Shown here: piece by piece, positions 27,575 through 36,225 of the stretch
Layout of the letters: every line of letters begins with the position of its first letter
How positions within the stretch are numbered: the first letter of the stretch is position 1
NCBI GenBank assembly: GCA_963748295.1
Contig: CAVVIH010000004.1
Location: 310,001 to 374,000, forward strand
Origin: CAVVIH01 sp963748295
GTDB taxonomy: Bacteria; Acidobacteriota; Vicinamibacteria; Vicinamibacterales; 2-12-FULL-66-21
DNA: 64,000 bases
Reading direction: 5' to 3'
Position numbers and translations under genes: made by a program
The notes under the pieces: model-generated
Database searches by the model: none
Told to the model about the DNA's origin: nothing
The model's input: only the letters and a program-made list of their open reading frames with translations

Positions 27575-28242
27575 CGACGAAACGCGCCATCGGGCTCCAC
27601 ATGAACCACCGCGGCAGCTGTTTCGCCAGCGCGGGAAGCCCTTCCACGACCACATCGCCGCTTCGAATGGCGGCGTCATACTCGATATGTCCGAACCAGA
27701 CATGATAGAAGAGCGCCAGATCCGCGCGGACGATCACGTCGGAGTCGAATCCGGGAGGCGTGACGCAGACCGACACCTCGCGGCGCTCGAGCAGCAGCCA
27801 CACCCGTCGCCCCTTCGGGCCGGCAAAATCGAACTCGACCACCGTACGTCGTTCGGGTAGGAGCTCGCGATTGATCCGCTGGTGAATCTTCCAAACCAGC
27901 AAGCCTGCGTCCAATTCCTCCGGCCTCGGCTCGCCGAACGCCCAGCGTACTCCCCACGCGCCAAGCGCCTCGATGGCCGCCTTGAGATCTCGTCCGGCAT
28001 CGGTGAGGTGATACTCCGCCACCGTCGACTGCGCGCGAGGCAGCCGCTCGACTACGCCTGAATCCTCCAGCTCACGAAGGCGTGACACAAGCAGCGAGCG
28101 CGAGATGCCCGGCAGTCCTCGCTCTATGTCATTGAACCGGTGACTCCCAAGTATCAGCTCGCGCAGGATGAGCGGCGTCCAGCGATCGGCCACGATTTCC
28201 GATGCCCGCGCGACCGGACAGTACCTGCTTGTACTTCTGCAT
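27540..28242 (-). CDS. HxlR-family regulator with C-terminal SCP2-like domain (one frameshift)
   Basis: Winged-helix HxlR domain (ADRWTPLILRELILGSHRF, then ISRSLLVSRLRELEDSGVV, then YHLTDAGRDL) and a C-terminal region of about 100 residues resembling the SCP2-type domain often fused to HxlR regulators. The apparent start at 28193 is truncated. One frame over, ATG 28242 gives MQKYKQ, and removal of one base at 28224/28225 yields the expected YCPVARASEIVADRWTP. The full product would be 233 aa. The extra base lies in GTACCT. Divergent from a methyltransferase gene, its likely target. Confidence 0.85.
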
Positions 28243-28350
28243 GCCGCATTTTCCCGCGGCCGGGATGGGCAGACCAGTCCAAAAAATGAACCGATTTAGT
28301 CCGATCGTTGCACTTCCGCGGGGCTTCTCGTGCCGGTACGCTCATTCGCG

Positions 28351-29217
28351 ATGTTCAAAATGATCGTCTTCGCAATGCTCATTGCCGTCAGCGTCGTCGC
28401 CGCGAGCGGTGCCGGTCAGGAGAGGATGTTTTCGGGCGGTGACGCGTATGAGCGCTTCATGGGTAGATGGAGCCGGGAGGTCGCCCCGCTCCTCGTGAAA
28501 TTCGCGGTCGTTCGCGACGGCGACGCGGTCCTGGACGTCGGATCCGGCACCGGGGCCCTGACCACGGCGGTTGCCGCTGCCGCACCGTCCAGCCGCATCG
28601 TCGGCATCGATCCCGCGGCATCCTACGTCGCTTACGCGCGGACTCGGCATCCGGCCGAGCGCATCCGGTTTGAAGTGGGCGACGCGCAGCAGCTTCGGTT
28701 CGCCGACGGAAGCTTCGATCGCACGCTCTCGCTCCTGGTCCTCAACTTCATCCCCGATCGGTCCAGAGCTCTCGGCGAGATGATTCGCGTGACCCGCGCC
28801 GGCGGCATCGTCGCGAGCGCGGTCTGGGACTACGACCAGGGGATGGAGATGTTGCGCGTATTCTGGGACGAGGCGGTCGCCCTCAGTCCTGGCGCGGACG
28901 CGCGCGACGAACGCCATATGCCGCTCTGCCGCAAGGGAGAACTGGCCGAACTCTGGCGCACACGCGGGCTTCGGGACGTGTCCGAAGAGGCGCTCACGAT
29001 TCGCATGCGCTTTTCGTCGTTCGACGACTACTGGGCGCCTTTCCTTGAACAGCAGGGCCCAGCCGGTGACTACGTCGCAGCGCTCGAGGCACGTGAACGC
29101 GAGCAGCTTCGACTGCGCCTGCGCAGGCGCCTGCTCGGCGAGGGGCCGGATCGTCCAATCGTGCTCGACGCTCGCGCGTGGGCGGTGCGGGGCAGGGTGG
29201 ACAGAACTAAGAAGTAG
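28351..29217 (+). CDS. Class I SAM-dependent methyltransferase with signal-like N-terminus
   Basis: 288 aa from ATG 28351 (GTG 28330 is an alternative). Methyltransferase motif I VLDVGSGTGALTTAV, motif II IVGIDPA and the aromatic-rich middle are typical of the SmtA/UbiE-like group. Family members normally begin at MFSGGDAYERFMGRWS, here residue 26 onward. The preceding 25 residues (MFKMIVFAMLIAVSVVAASGAG) look like a signal peptide or anchor, which is odd for a SAM-dependent enzyme. Internal translation from the MFSGG methionine is possible. The last residues and the TAG stop are written in the GAAGTAN repeat. Confidence 0.85.
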   Translation: MFKMIVFAMLIAVSVVAASGAGQERMFSGGDAYERFMGRWSREVAPLLVKFAVVRDGDAVLDVGSGTGALTTAVAAAAPSSRIVGIDPAASYVAYARTRHPAERIRFEVGDAQQLRFADGSFDRTLSLLVLNFIPDRSRALGEMIRVTRAGGIVASAVWDYDQGMEMLRVFWDEAVALSPGADARDERHMPLCRKGELAELWRTRGLRDVSEEALTIRMRFSSFDDYWAPFLEQQGPAGDYVAALEAREREQLRLRLRRRLLGEGPDRPIVLDARAWAVRGRVDRTKK

Positions 29218-29252
29218 GAAGTAAGAAGTACGAAGTAAGAAGTACAAAGTAG
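29204..29252. repeat. GAAGTAN heptamers, seven units
   Basis: Seven contiguous heptamers: one degenerate (GAACTAA), five GAAGTAN, and AAAGTAG. The methyltransferase stop TAG (29215-29217) is inside the second unit, so its C-terminal RTKK is encoded by the repeat. The next gene starts 25 bp later. No complementary arm is present. Confidence 0.85.
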
Positions 29253-29276
29253 CAGTTCGAAGTTGCAACATCCTCA

Positions 29277-30059
29277 ATGAACGAGGTCCCGCGTCGTCCG
29301 TTCTACGCCGAATACGCCTGGGCGTTCGACCTCCTCATCGATCGGCCTGTCCGTAAAGAATGCGCCGCGATCTCCGCGTGGTTGGTAGAACGTGGCGTTC
29401 GGCCGGGCGCGGCAATCCTTGATGCCGGCTGCGGGACGGGTCGGTACGCGATCGAGCTCGCGCGGCGGGGCTACGTCGTTCATGGCGTGGACCTCTCGCC
29501 CGACCTCATCGACGTTGCCACGCGCGCGATCGGAGACTCGCCCGGCACGCGTCTCGTTCAGCGTGGGAGATGTCACCGACCTGCCGACCTCACGATACGC
29601 CGCGATCCTCTGTCGTGGCGTCCTCAATGACATCGTCGACGATGCGGGGCGTGACGCAGTGTTCGCCGCTTTCGCCGAGGCGCTGCAACCAATGCCGTGT
29701 TGATCCTGGACGTCCGGGAGTGGGCCGCCTCTTTGGAACGGAAGACCCGGGAGCCACTCTTCAGGAAGCGTGTCTCCACCGACCGCGGTGAGTTGACCTT
29801 TACAAGTGTCACCGCGCTGGATCCGGAGAACCGGCAGCTGCTGATCTCCGAAAAGCACGAGCTGGTCTCACAAGGCGAGGAGCGGGTCAGCGAGTATCAC
29901 TTCGTGATGCGTTGCTGGGAGAGAGCGGAGCTCCATGGAATGCTCGCGCGCCACGGCTTCGGCGAGATCGCGTGCTTCGGCGCATACGACGCCGCCGTTG
30001 CGGTCGGGGCGACCGACCGAGTTGTGGTGGTGGCGCAGCGGGTCGGTGCTGCCACATAG
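29277..30059 (+). CDS. SAM-dependent methyltransferase, two frameshifts
   Basis: Begins MNEVPRRPFYAEYAWAFDLL with motif I AAILDAGCGTGRYAIEL. The frame is lost near 29550. The continuation VSFSVGDVTDLP to FAAFAEALQP is in a second frame, and from about 29695 a third frame carries VLILDVREWAASLERK to a normal end at 30059. Read through, about 260 aa of an intact class I methyltransferase result. Each break needs one base; sequence error is likely but true decay is not excluded. Follows the other methyltransferase in the same direction, separated by heptamers. Confidence 0.75.
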
Positions 30060-30074
30060 CCGGGTCGGACAGGA

Positions 30075-30521
30075 TCAACGTGCCGCGGCCGTCGGCGCCT
30101 GTACTTTGATGGAGGTGATGCAGTCGTTCAGCCCATCGTGGTCGCACGACCCCTTCACCAGCTGAAGATTCGGCACATCGGCAGTGATCTCAAGTGACTC
30201 CCCCTTGAAGTCCTTGCCCGTATAGAGGATCGCGCGCCACCCGGGCGCCACTCGGATCGACGAGATGCAGTCGTCCCAAAGCTCGTAGGAAGCCAGGTCA
30301 TCGTCCTCGTCTATGCACGGCCCGGCGTAGTCCCCGAGATCCGCGATATCGGACTTCACGACCGCAGATTCACCGCCGTAATTCCAATGCTCGTAGATTG
30401 TTATGCCGCTGGTCAGCTCGGAGGGAGCAGTCGGAAGCATGAGCAGGGAGCTGCCGTCGCAGCCGGACATGGCCACGACAAGGAGCACGGTGAACGGCCC
30501 CCGCCTCATGCGGCTCATCAT
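30075..30521 (-). CDS. Beta/gamma-crystallin-fold lipoprotein
   Basis: 148 aa from ATG 30521 (ATGs at 30518 and 30509 also fit). Lipoprotein-type signal (MRRGPFTVLLVVAMSGC, lipidated Cys). The mature part has paired Greek-key motifs, ITIYEHWNYGGESAVV and AILYTGKDFKGESLEI, with the conserved tyrosine/glycine corners, and four cysteines. An acidic DEDDDL segment could bind calcium, a known property of microbial crystallin domains. Probably an envelope-bound structural or stress protein. It ends 16 bp from the convergent methyltransferase. Confidence 0.75.
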   Translation of the reverse strand: MMSRMRRGPFTVLLVVAMSGCDGSSLLMLPTAPSELTSGITIYEHWNYGGESAVVKSDIADLGDYAGPCIDEDDDLASYELWDDCISSIRVAPGWRAILYTGKDFKGESLEITADVPNLQLVKGSCDHDGLNDCITSIKVQAPTAAAR

Positions 30522-30703
30522 AAGCCAGAACAGTCGAGCTGGACGAGCTAAATTGCCGTCGCGTGCTGAGGTCGACGATGCCTGCAACCAAGCCACGGCG
30601 ATTCGATCCATCGATGAAGTCCTGCGGCGACTCCCGTTCCGTTCCAAAGAGGACATACATCGGCATCCCAGCCTGTCAGGATAGGGCCATAAGAGGGGAT
30701 GCT

Positions 30704-30919
30704 ATGCCGAAGGCCGAAGTCGTAGGCAGCGCGCCGCGGAGACGGGCGCGGCGCCGACCCACCGAATTGCCGAATACAGTCGAAGGCCAGATCGTGGAAA
30801 TCTGTCGCGATCTCGCCGTGCAGGCGAAGCGGATGCGGCAACTGCATGAGCAGGCCGATGAGTTGCGTAAAGTGATTCGCCAGTGGGCCGGCCAGTCCGA
30901 GGCGGACTTGTACCGCTAA
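30704..30919 (+). CDS. Small coiled-coil hypothetical protein
   Basis: 71 aa. Arg-rich N-terminus (PRRRARRRP) followed by a single amphipathic helix VEGQIVEICRDLAVQAKRMRQL. ATG 30704 with AGAGGGG upstream is preferred to an earlier in-frame ATG at 30563, because the extra 47 residues are low in structure and antisense to the crystallin gene's 5' end. No family recognised; a nucleic-acid-associated small protein is possible from the basic tail. Confidence 0.5.
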   Translation: MPKAEVVGSAPRRRARRRPTELPNTVEGQIVEICRDLAVQAKRMRQLHEQADELRKVIRQWAGQSEADLYR

Positions 30920-30964
30920 CCAGTTAATCGTGAAGGACGACGCTGAGAAGTGAGGTGTTGATCT

Positions 30965-31603
30965 TTATATCGCCGTTGTATCGATTAACCCAAGATCTCG
31001 GAACTTGTTCATGAAGAAGTTGACGCGCGAACGCGTCGTTCCGATCATTTCCGCAAGCGTTTCCTGGGAGATCTTCGGTATCCGCCGCTCCGCTCCCGCC
31101 TGATCGCCGTACCGCGCGAGCAGCAACAACGCCCGCGCCAACCGCTTTTCGCTGGAGTTGAAGAGTTGATCGACGAGGTCGGCTTCGATGCGGAGATTCC
31201 TCGCCAGCATGTACGACATGAACCGTTCCGAGAACGACGGCTCGTCCCGCAGGAGCCGAAGCATCGAGCTCTTCTCGATGATGAGCACGGTCGTCAGCGC
31301 CGTCGCGGTTGCGGTCCCAATCCGAATCGATTGACCTGTGAGAGCGCCTTCCCCGAAGAAATCGCCCGGGCCCAACATCGCCACTACCGCTTCTTTACCG
31401 GTCCGCGACAGCACTGAGATTTTGATGCTGCCCTTCTGGATGTACATGACGGTGTCGCTCGGTTGACCCTGCGAGAAGACAATTTTCCCTTTTTGGTACG
31501 ACACAACGCGCCGTGCCGCACCTGCGGACTCGAGGAAGGCCGCGGCGTCGAAGGCTGGTTGTTCCTCGCTTGACCGAACGCGACGTGCTTTCGCTTTTGC
31601 CAT
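30965..31603 (-). CDS. Crp/Fnr-family transcriptional regulator
   Basis: 212 aa. Cyclic-nucleotide-binding fold (KGKIVFSQGQPSDTVMYIQKGSIKISV, then GPGDFFGEGALTG) and C-terminal helix-turn-helix KISQETLAEMIGTTRSRVNFFMNKF. Unlike the Crp gene at 26840 it has the classic phosphate-cassette-like GEGALTG. No gene follows closely in the same direction. Target and ligand unknown. Confidence 0.92.
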   Translation of the reverse strand: MAKAKARRVRSSEEQPAFDAAAFLESAGAARRVVSYQKGKIVFSQGQPSDTVMYIQKGSIKISVLSRTGKEAVVAMLGPGDFFGEGALTGQSIRIGTATATALTTVLIIEKSSMLRLLRDEPSFSERFMSYMLARNLRIEADLVDQLFNSSEKRLARALLLLARYGDQAGAERRIPKISQETLAEMIGTTRSRVNFFMNKFRDLGLIDTTAI

Positions 31604-31897
31604 CGGGAATCGAGCGAATTATCTCACGCGACGTGCAAGCGCGACACATCGATACCAGCGACAGTGCAGCGCCGGCCGCGACAGCAGTGGCAATCGCGAT
31701 GGCGCGATTCAAATGCGTGTCGGCCATACCGGGTCTCACCTGTAACCACACCGGCCCTGCGTCGGAACCAGATCGCGCAGACACCCCCAGAGTTCACGTG
31801 CCCGACGCCGTGTGCACAAGCGTACAGACAGCCACCTTGCCGCGTGTCAGCATCGTTATACGCCGACCTGAATGCGGCGAGAGCCAGGAGGTACGAG

Positions 31898-32290
31898 ATG
31901 GCGCTCGTGTTCCAACGTCGGCTGGCGATACCACTGTGGGCCATTGCGTTCTTCACGGTTGCCCTTACAGCACCGTCGGCCGACAGGTTGTTCCTGATGC
32001 CGCCCACTACAGTATTCGCCATGGCGGCCGTTGGGATCGCCGCGATCGTCTTCTTGATGCCGGGTCCGATTCCGTGGTTGCGCACGTCTCGCGCACTCGT
32101 TCGCGTCCTCCCATACGGACACCGAGATCAGCAGAGTGCGGCACTAACGATGGCAGCAGGGACTGGCGTGCGCACGCTCGACGAGTCGAATCGGAGCACA
32201 GCCGCCGACGCGTTGGATCTCGTTCGCATGGACGATGACGGAGGCTGGCAGATGGCGCACTGCGATCGCGACCGCGGCGGCAAGCCGTGA
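31898..32290 (+). CDS. Small membrane protein
   Basis: 130 aa from ATG 31898, which has a good AGGAGG six bases upstream. Two hydrophobic helices (about 10-28 and 38-57) are followed by a hydrophilic tail with a short acidic stretch (VRMDDDGGW). No recognised family. Its stop overlaps the next start (GTGA), so it is translationally coupled to a second small membrane protein. The 294 bp before it hold no gene I can support. Confidence 0.6.
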   Translation: MALVFQRRLAIPLWAIAFFTVALTAPSADRLFLMPPTTVFAMAAVGIAAIVFLMPGPIPWLRTSRALVRVLPYGHRDQQSAALTMAAGTGVRTLDESNRSTAADALDLVRMDDDGGWQMAHCDRDRGGKP

Positions 32291-32526
32291 CGTTCGCCAC
32301 GGGGCGCCTCGAAGAAGCAACCTTGACGAGGGCAGGCCTCGCGGCAACGTTCAAAGAGGCCCGGCCGCTCGACGTTCCCGGCCGACTCTGGGGTGCTGCC
32401 GCCGTCGTCGGCGGCCTGCTTGGGGCGGTGGCCATCGTACTCTGCATCCCGTTCGTGATCTTGGGCATCGGCATACCGATCGCAGCGTGCGTGCGATTGC
32501 TGTTGTGGATCGGCGGGCTGCTGTGA
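32287..32526 (+). CDS. Small membrane protein, coupled to the preceding gene
   Basis: 79 aa starting at GTG 32287, which overlaps the upstream stop. The second half is a long, glycine-rich hydrophobic region (about 35-79) that could form two helices in a hairpin. No recognised family. Lies 107 bp upstream of groES in the same direction, so it may share its transcript. Confidence 0.5.
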   Translation: MTFATGRLEEATLTRAGLAATFKEARPLDVPGRLWGAAAVVGGLLGAVAIVLCIPFVILGIGIPIAACVRLLLWIGGLL

Positions 32527-32633
32527 CGCGTCGGGGAAGACGACTTGCGCGGGTTTCTGCGTCCCCGCGTCGGCGACGTTAGGCGGGGCCCACCGGCTGC
32601 TAACCGTTCAGTCAAACGTTCGGAGGCGACATT

Positions 32634-32927
32634 ATGCATGCCAGACCGCTCCACGATCGAATCATCGTTCGCCGTCACGAAGAGGGTGAGCAGAACAGCG
32701 GCGGAATCATCATCCCGGACAGCGCGAAAGAGAAGCCGCAACGCGGCACGGTGATCGCCGCCGGCAGCGGCACTGTCAGAGACGGCGGCACGCGCGTCCC
32801 TCTCGATATCAAACCTGGCGATGTGATCCTGTTCGGCAAATATACGAGCCAGGAGATCAAGCTCGATGGTGAGGAGTACCTCATCATGCGAGAGGACGAA
32901 GTGTTGGCGGTGATCGAAACAGGCTAA
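32634..32927 (+). CDS. groES: Co-chaperonin GroES
   Basis: 97 aa, the usual length. RPLHDRIIVRR, GGIIIPDSAKEKPQRGTV and VGDVILFGKYT-like strands with the mobile loop around residues 18-35. GGAGG lies upstream of ATG 32634. Caps GroEL in protein folding. I found no CIRCE inverted repeat in the 107 bp upstream, so HrcA control is not indicated. Confidence 0.95.
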   Translation: MHARPLHDRIIVRRHEEGEQNSGGIIIPDSAKEKPQRGTVIAAGSGTVRDGGTRVPLDIKPGDVILFGKYTSQEIKLDGEEYLIMREDEVLAVIETG

Positions 32928-32945
32928 GGAAAACGAGACCAACTC

Positions 32946-34568
32946 ATGGCAAAACAGATTGTGTACGCCGATGCCTCACGGCAGGGCATTCTTCGCGGTG
33001 TCAACAACTTGGCCAACGCGGTCAAAGTCACACTCGGACCGCGAGGACGGAACGTGATCCTCGACAAGAAGTTCGGGTCGCCCACCATCACGAAGGACGG
33101 CGTCACGGTGGCGAAGGAAATCGAGCTGAAGGATGCGCTCGAGAACATGGGCGCACAGATGGTGAAGGAAGTGGCGAGCAAGACATCGGACGTCGCCGGA
33201 GACGGCACCACGACGGCTACGGTGCTGGCGCAGGCCATCTATCGCGAAGGCGCGAAGAATGTCACCGCTGGGGCCGACCCTATGGCTGTGAAGCGCGGCA
33301 TCGACAAGGCCGTCGACGCGATCACGACTGAGCTCGAGAAGATGTCCAAGCCGGTGACGGGGTCGATGATCGCCCAGGTTGGAACCATCGCCGCCAACCA
33401 CGACGAGACCATCGGACGAATCATCGCCGAAGCCATGGACAAGGTGGGCAAGGACGGCGTCATCACCGTCGAAGAAGCCAGGAGCATGGACACCTCGCTC
33501 GAGGTCGTCGAAGGGATGCAGTTCGATCGCGGCTATCTGTCCCCGTATTTCGTCACCGATCCGGAACGGATGGAAGTCGTGCTGGAGAATCCGGTCATTC
33601 TCATTCACGAGAAGCGGATCAGCGCCATGAAAGACCTTCTGCCGTTGTTGGAGTTGGTCGCGCGAGCCAGCCGTCCGTTGCTGATCATCGCGGAAGACAT
33701 CGAGGGCGAGGCGCTCGCGACCATCGTCGTGAATAAACTGCGCGGCACCCTTCGGGTCGCCGCGGTGAAGGCACCAGGCTATGGAGATCGCCGGAAGGCG
33801 ATGCTCGAAGATCTCGCGGTCGTGACGGGGGGCAAGGCGGTCACGGAAGACCTCGGTGTGAAACTCGAGAGCATGACCCTCGAAGACCTTGGTCAAGCAA
33901 AGAAGGTCACCGTCGACAAGGACAACACCACGATTGTGGAGGGCGCCGGCAGCGCGGCGTCGATTGCTGGTCGGGTCAAGCAACTGCGGACGCAGGTCGA
34001 AGATACCACGTCCGATTATGACCGCGAGAAGCTCCAGGAGCGACTCGCCAAGCTGGTCGGTGGTGTGGCGATCATCAGAGTCGGAGCAGCGACCGAGACC
34101 GAGTTGAAGGAGAAGAAAGCGCGCGTTGAGGATGCCATGCACGCCACTAAAGCCGCCGTGGAGGAAGGCATCGTGCCCGGTGGCGGTGTGGCGCTGCTTC
34201 GCGCCGCCAACGTGCTCGAGCATTTGCAAGTTGATGCCGACGAGCGGATCGGCGTGAGCATCATTCGCAGAGCGGTCGAGGAACCGATGCGATGGATCGC
34301 GACCAACGCCGGCCACGAAGGCTCGATCGTGGTGCAGCGGACCAGGGAGATGAATGAGGAAGAGGGCTTCAATGCGCAAACGGAGCAGTACGAGAATCTG
34401 GTTCACGCCGGTGTGATCGATCCGACCAAGGTGGTCCGCTCGGCTCTCCAGAACGCCGCGTCCATTGCCTCGCTTCTGCTGACCACGGAAGCCGTCATCT
34501 GCGTGATTCCCGATAGGAATCAGAACGAGGCGGCGGCGATGAACAGCATGGGTGATGGCATGTACTGA
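32946..34568 (+). CDS. groEL: Chaperonin GroEL
   Basis: 540 aa. Equatorial ATP motifs VTLGPRGRNV and GDGTTTATVLAQ, apical-domain segment EDIEGEALATIVVNKLRGTL, and PGGGVALLRA are all intact. The C-terminus ends MNSMGDGMY instead of a long Gly-Gly-Met tail, suggesting a shortened cavity tail or a second paralogue. Eighteen bp after groES; one operon. Confidence 0.96.
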   Translation: MAKQIVYADASRQGILRGVNNLANAVKVTLGPRGRNVILDKKFGSPTITKDGVTVAKEIELKDALENMGAQMVKEVASKTSDVAGDGTTTATVLAQAIYREGAKNVTAGADPMAVKRGIDKAVDAITTELEKMSKPVTGSMIAQVGTIAANHDETIGRIIAEAMDKVGKDGVITVEEARSMDTSLEVVEGMQFDRGYLSPYFVTDPERMEVVLENPVILIHEKRISAMKDLLPLLELVARASRPLLIIAEDIEGEALATIVVNKLRGTLRVAAVKAPGYGDRRKAMLEDLAVVTGGKAVTEDLGVKLESMTLEDLGQAKKVTVDKDNTTIVEGAGSAASIAGRVKQLRTQVEDTTSDYDREKLQERLAKLVGGVAIIRVGAATETELKEKKARVEDAMHATKAAVEEGIVPGGGVALLRAANVLEHLQVDADERIGVSIIRRAVEEPMRWIATNAGHEGSIVVQRTREMNEEEGFNAQTEQYENLVHAGVIDPTKVVRSALQNAASIASLLLTTEAVICVIPDRNQNEAAAMNSMGDGMY

Positions 34569-34651
34569 CGAGGCAAGTGCGGACAAGCAGTGTCACTGCG
34601 GTCGGTAACAGTCGGGAATGCTCTGAAGAAGTAGATTAAAGGAGTAGAGAG

Positions 34652-35044
34652 ATGCCTCCAACGTCGCGTTTCGGAAACGGCTCCCTCGGGCGTCAGGCCT
34701 CATCACAATACGGGCGCCGCGGAGAGGCTATGGCGACCTCGTCAAGACACCAACTTCTCAGTGACTTGTGGACGGCGGATGTTGAGAATCTGGAATCGGC
34801 CATTGGCCGCTTTAAGACCGACCGGAACATGGCGAACAACTGCGAGGTTGTGTTTTTTGAGATCGTTGGCGACGAGCACCTCCATTGCAACGTGACTCAT
34901 CGGCACGCAACGAAGGCCGTCAGTGGATGGGCCGGACCAGGCCAGGTGCCCGATGGGTTCGTCCACAATCGCCGATTCGGTGATACGTCACAGAACGAGA
35001 TGCTCCGGCACATTCGCGAAATGGTTTGTGCGGCACGGGTTTGA
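34652..35044 (+). CDS. Hypothetical protein
   Basis: 130 aa. AAAGGAG seven bases before ATG 34652 supports expression. A basic N-terminus, then WTADVENLESAIGRFKTDRNM and a His-rich middle (VGDEHLHCNVTHRHATKAV). No recognised family, signal or membrane helix. Begins 84 bp after groEL and may be part of its transcript. Confidence 0.5.
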   Translation: MPPTSRFGNGSLGRQASSQYGRRGEAMATSSRHQLLSDLWTADVENLESAIGRFKTDRNMANNCEVVFFEIVGDEHLHCNVTHRHATKAVSGWAGPGQVPDGFVHNRRFGDTSQNEMLRHIREMVCAARV

Positions 35045-35255
35045 CGCTAACCGTCCCGCGCGCTCTTGGGTCTAGTGGCGGGCATGACCGCTGGGCTGTG
35101 AAGAAATCTCGCAGGCGCACTCAGCGGCGTTGTCAGACTGGCGGGCGATAGTCGGAGTCCGCTGCTGCAGATGTCGGCTCGGCGAGTGCGGTGCGGAACG
35201 CCGTCCCATCGCACCGAAGAAACCGTCGTCGTGTCCTACGGTGTGGGACTCGGGG

Positions 35256-35424
35256 CTATAGCACCGCTTGCCGAGCGGGCTTCTCCGCTGCCAGCGGTAC
35301 TTCGATGATGAAGACGCAGCCTTTGCCGGGCATATTGCGGGTGCTGATCTCGCCGCCGTGCGCCCTGACTGCCTTCCGAGCGATCGAAAGTCCCAGACCG
35401 AGGCCAGACCGATCGCTGCCGCGG
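35256..35424 (-). pseudogene. C-terminal fragment of a sensor histidine kinase
   Basis: The minus strand reads the G2-box end of a HATPase domain (SGLGLGLSIARKAVRAHGGEI, then GKGCVFIIEVPLA) to a TAG at 35256. Nothing of the kinase precedes it: at about 35425-35437 the sequence switches to a Crp C-terminus on the other strand. A relic of a lost gene. Confidence 0.75.
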
Positions 35425-35436
35425 CGGCAGGACGCG

Positions 35437-35553
35437 GGGCTGATCACGAGTAAGTACGGACGAATTCGCGTGCTGAACAGAAGAAAGCTCGAACACGCCG
35501 CCTGCGAGTGCTACGACGTCATTCGCGCACATTTCCAGCGACTCGGACTGTGA
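35437..35553 (+). pseudogene. C-terminal fragment of a Crp/Fnr regulator
   Basis: Thirty-eight codons, from GLITSKYGRIRVLNRRKLE to FQRLGL and stop, match the last residues of the Crp-family protein at 26840-27574 (GLISSRYGRFRILNRKKLE, FARLGL). No start or upstream domain remains. A relic of a paralogue, fused end-to-end with the kinase fragment. Confidence 0.78.
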
Positions 35554-35653
35554 AGGGCGGTTGCTGTGCTCGATGCGGGATTGGTAGGAACGACTGATGG
35601 CTAAGGCGAGACCCGAAGTGCCACCAGCGTCCTGAGACGCTACATAGGAATTC

Positions 35654-35729
35654 TGGAGCCGGCGCTCGGACTTGAACCGAGGACCTGCTGATTACGAATC
35701 AGCTGCTCTACCAACTGAGCTACGCCGGC
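35654..35729 (-). tRNA. tRNA-Thr(CGU)
   Basis: 76-nt cloverleaf on the minus strand: acceptor 7 bp (GCCGGCG/CGCCGGC), D arm GCTC/GAGC, anticodon stem GCTGA/TCAGC with loop TTCGTAA giving anticodon CGT, T arm CTCGG/CCGAG with loop TTCAAGT, and CCA encoded. Reads ACG codons. Confidence 0.97.
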
Positions 35730-35784
35730 GATCTGGGCAAGAGCGAAGCACCTATTCTATACGATTCGTGCGACGGTGACCCTC

Positions 35785-35958
35785 GGCGCTGGGCGTTCGG
35801 CGCGGGGCGCTCTTCCCTGGTGCTGCAGGAGAAGACGAAGTCAGTCAGCGACCTTCACGGCTATCACCTCGACGAAGAGTCGACAGACAACCGCGCAGGC
35901 TTCAACCCTCAGTCCCCAACGCCGAGCGCCGAGCGCCCAGCGCCGAAGTCTAGCGCCG
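35785..35958. repeat. Paired GGCGNNN / NGCGCC heptamer arms
   Basis: Four heptamers GGCGNNN at 35785-35812 face five reverse-complement heptamers (AACGCCG, then AGCGCCN) at 35918-35958, with 105 bp between. The arms could pair into a fold-back. Lies in the about 500-bp gap between tRNA-Thr and the receptor gene; the rest of that gap shows no gene I can support. Confidence 0.75.
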
Positions 35959-36225
35959 AGCTGCCCGCGCTCGGCCACTGCCCGTTGCTGGAACTGCTTG
36001 ATACGGCAGCACATCGGTCACAGTGCTCGTCCCGGCCCAGAAATCGTTGTATACCAAGCGGATACCGCGATTTCAGTTGACCCAGACCGGCAAATTCGGG
36101 TCAAATGTCCGACACTGAACATTGTCCACCGCCGGGAAGGAGGGGCACTCTACCGTTCGAGTTCCATGGGGTTCCTTTGCAAGTCGTCGTCGCTCTCGTT
36201 ATCGGCCATTGGAGGATGGAGAAAA

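Noticed and set aside
32527..32633. CIRCE/HrcA operator upstream of groES
   Set aside because: Looked for the TTAGCACTC-N9-GAGTGCTAA pattern; nothing close is present.
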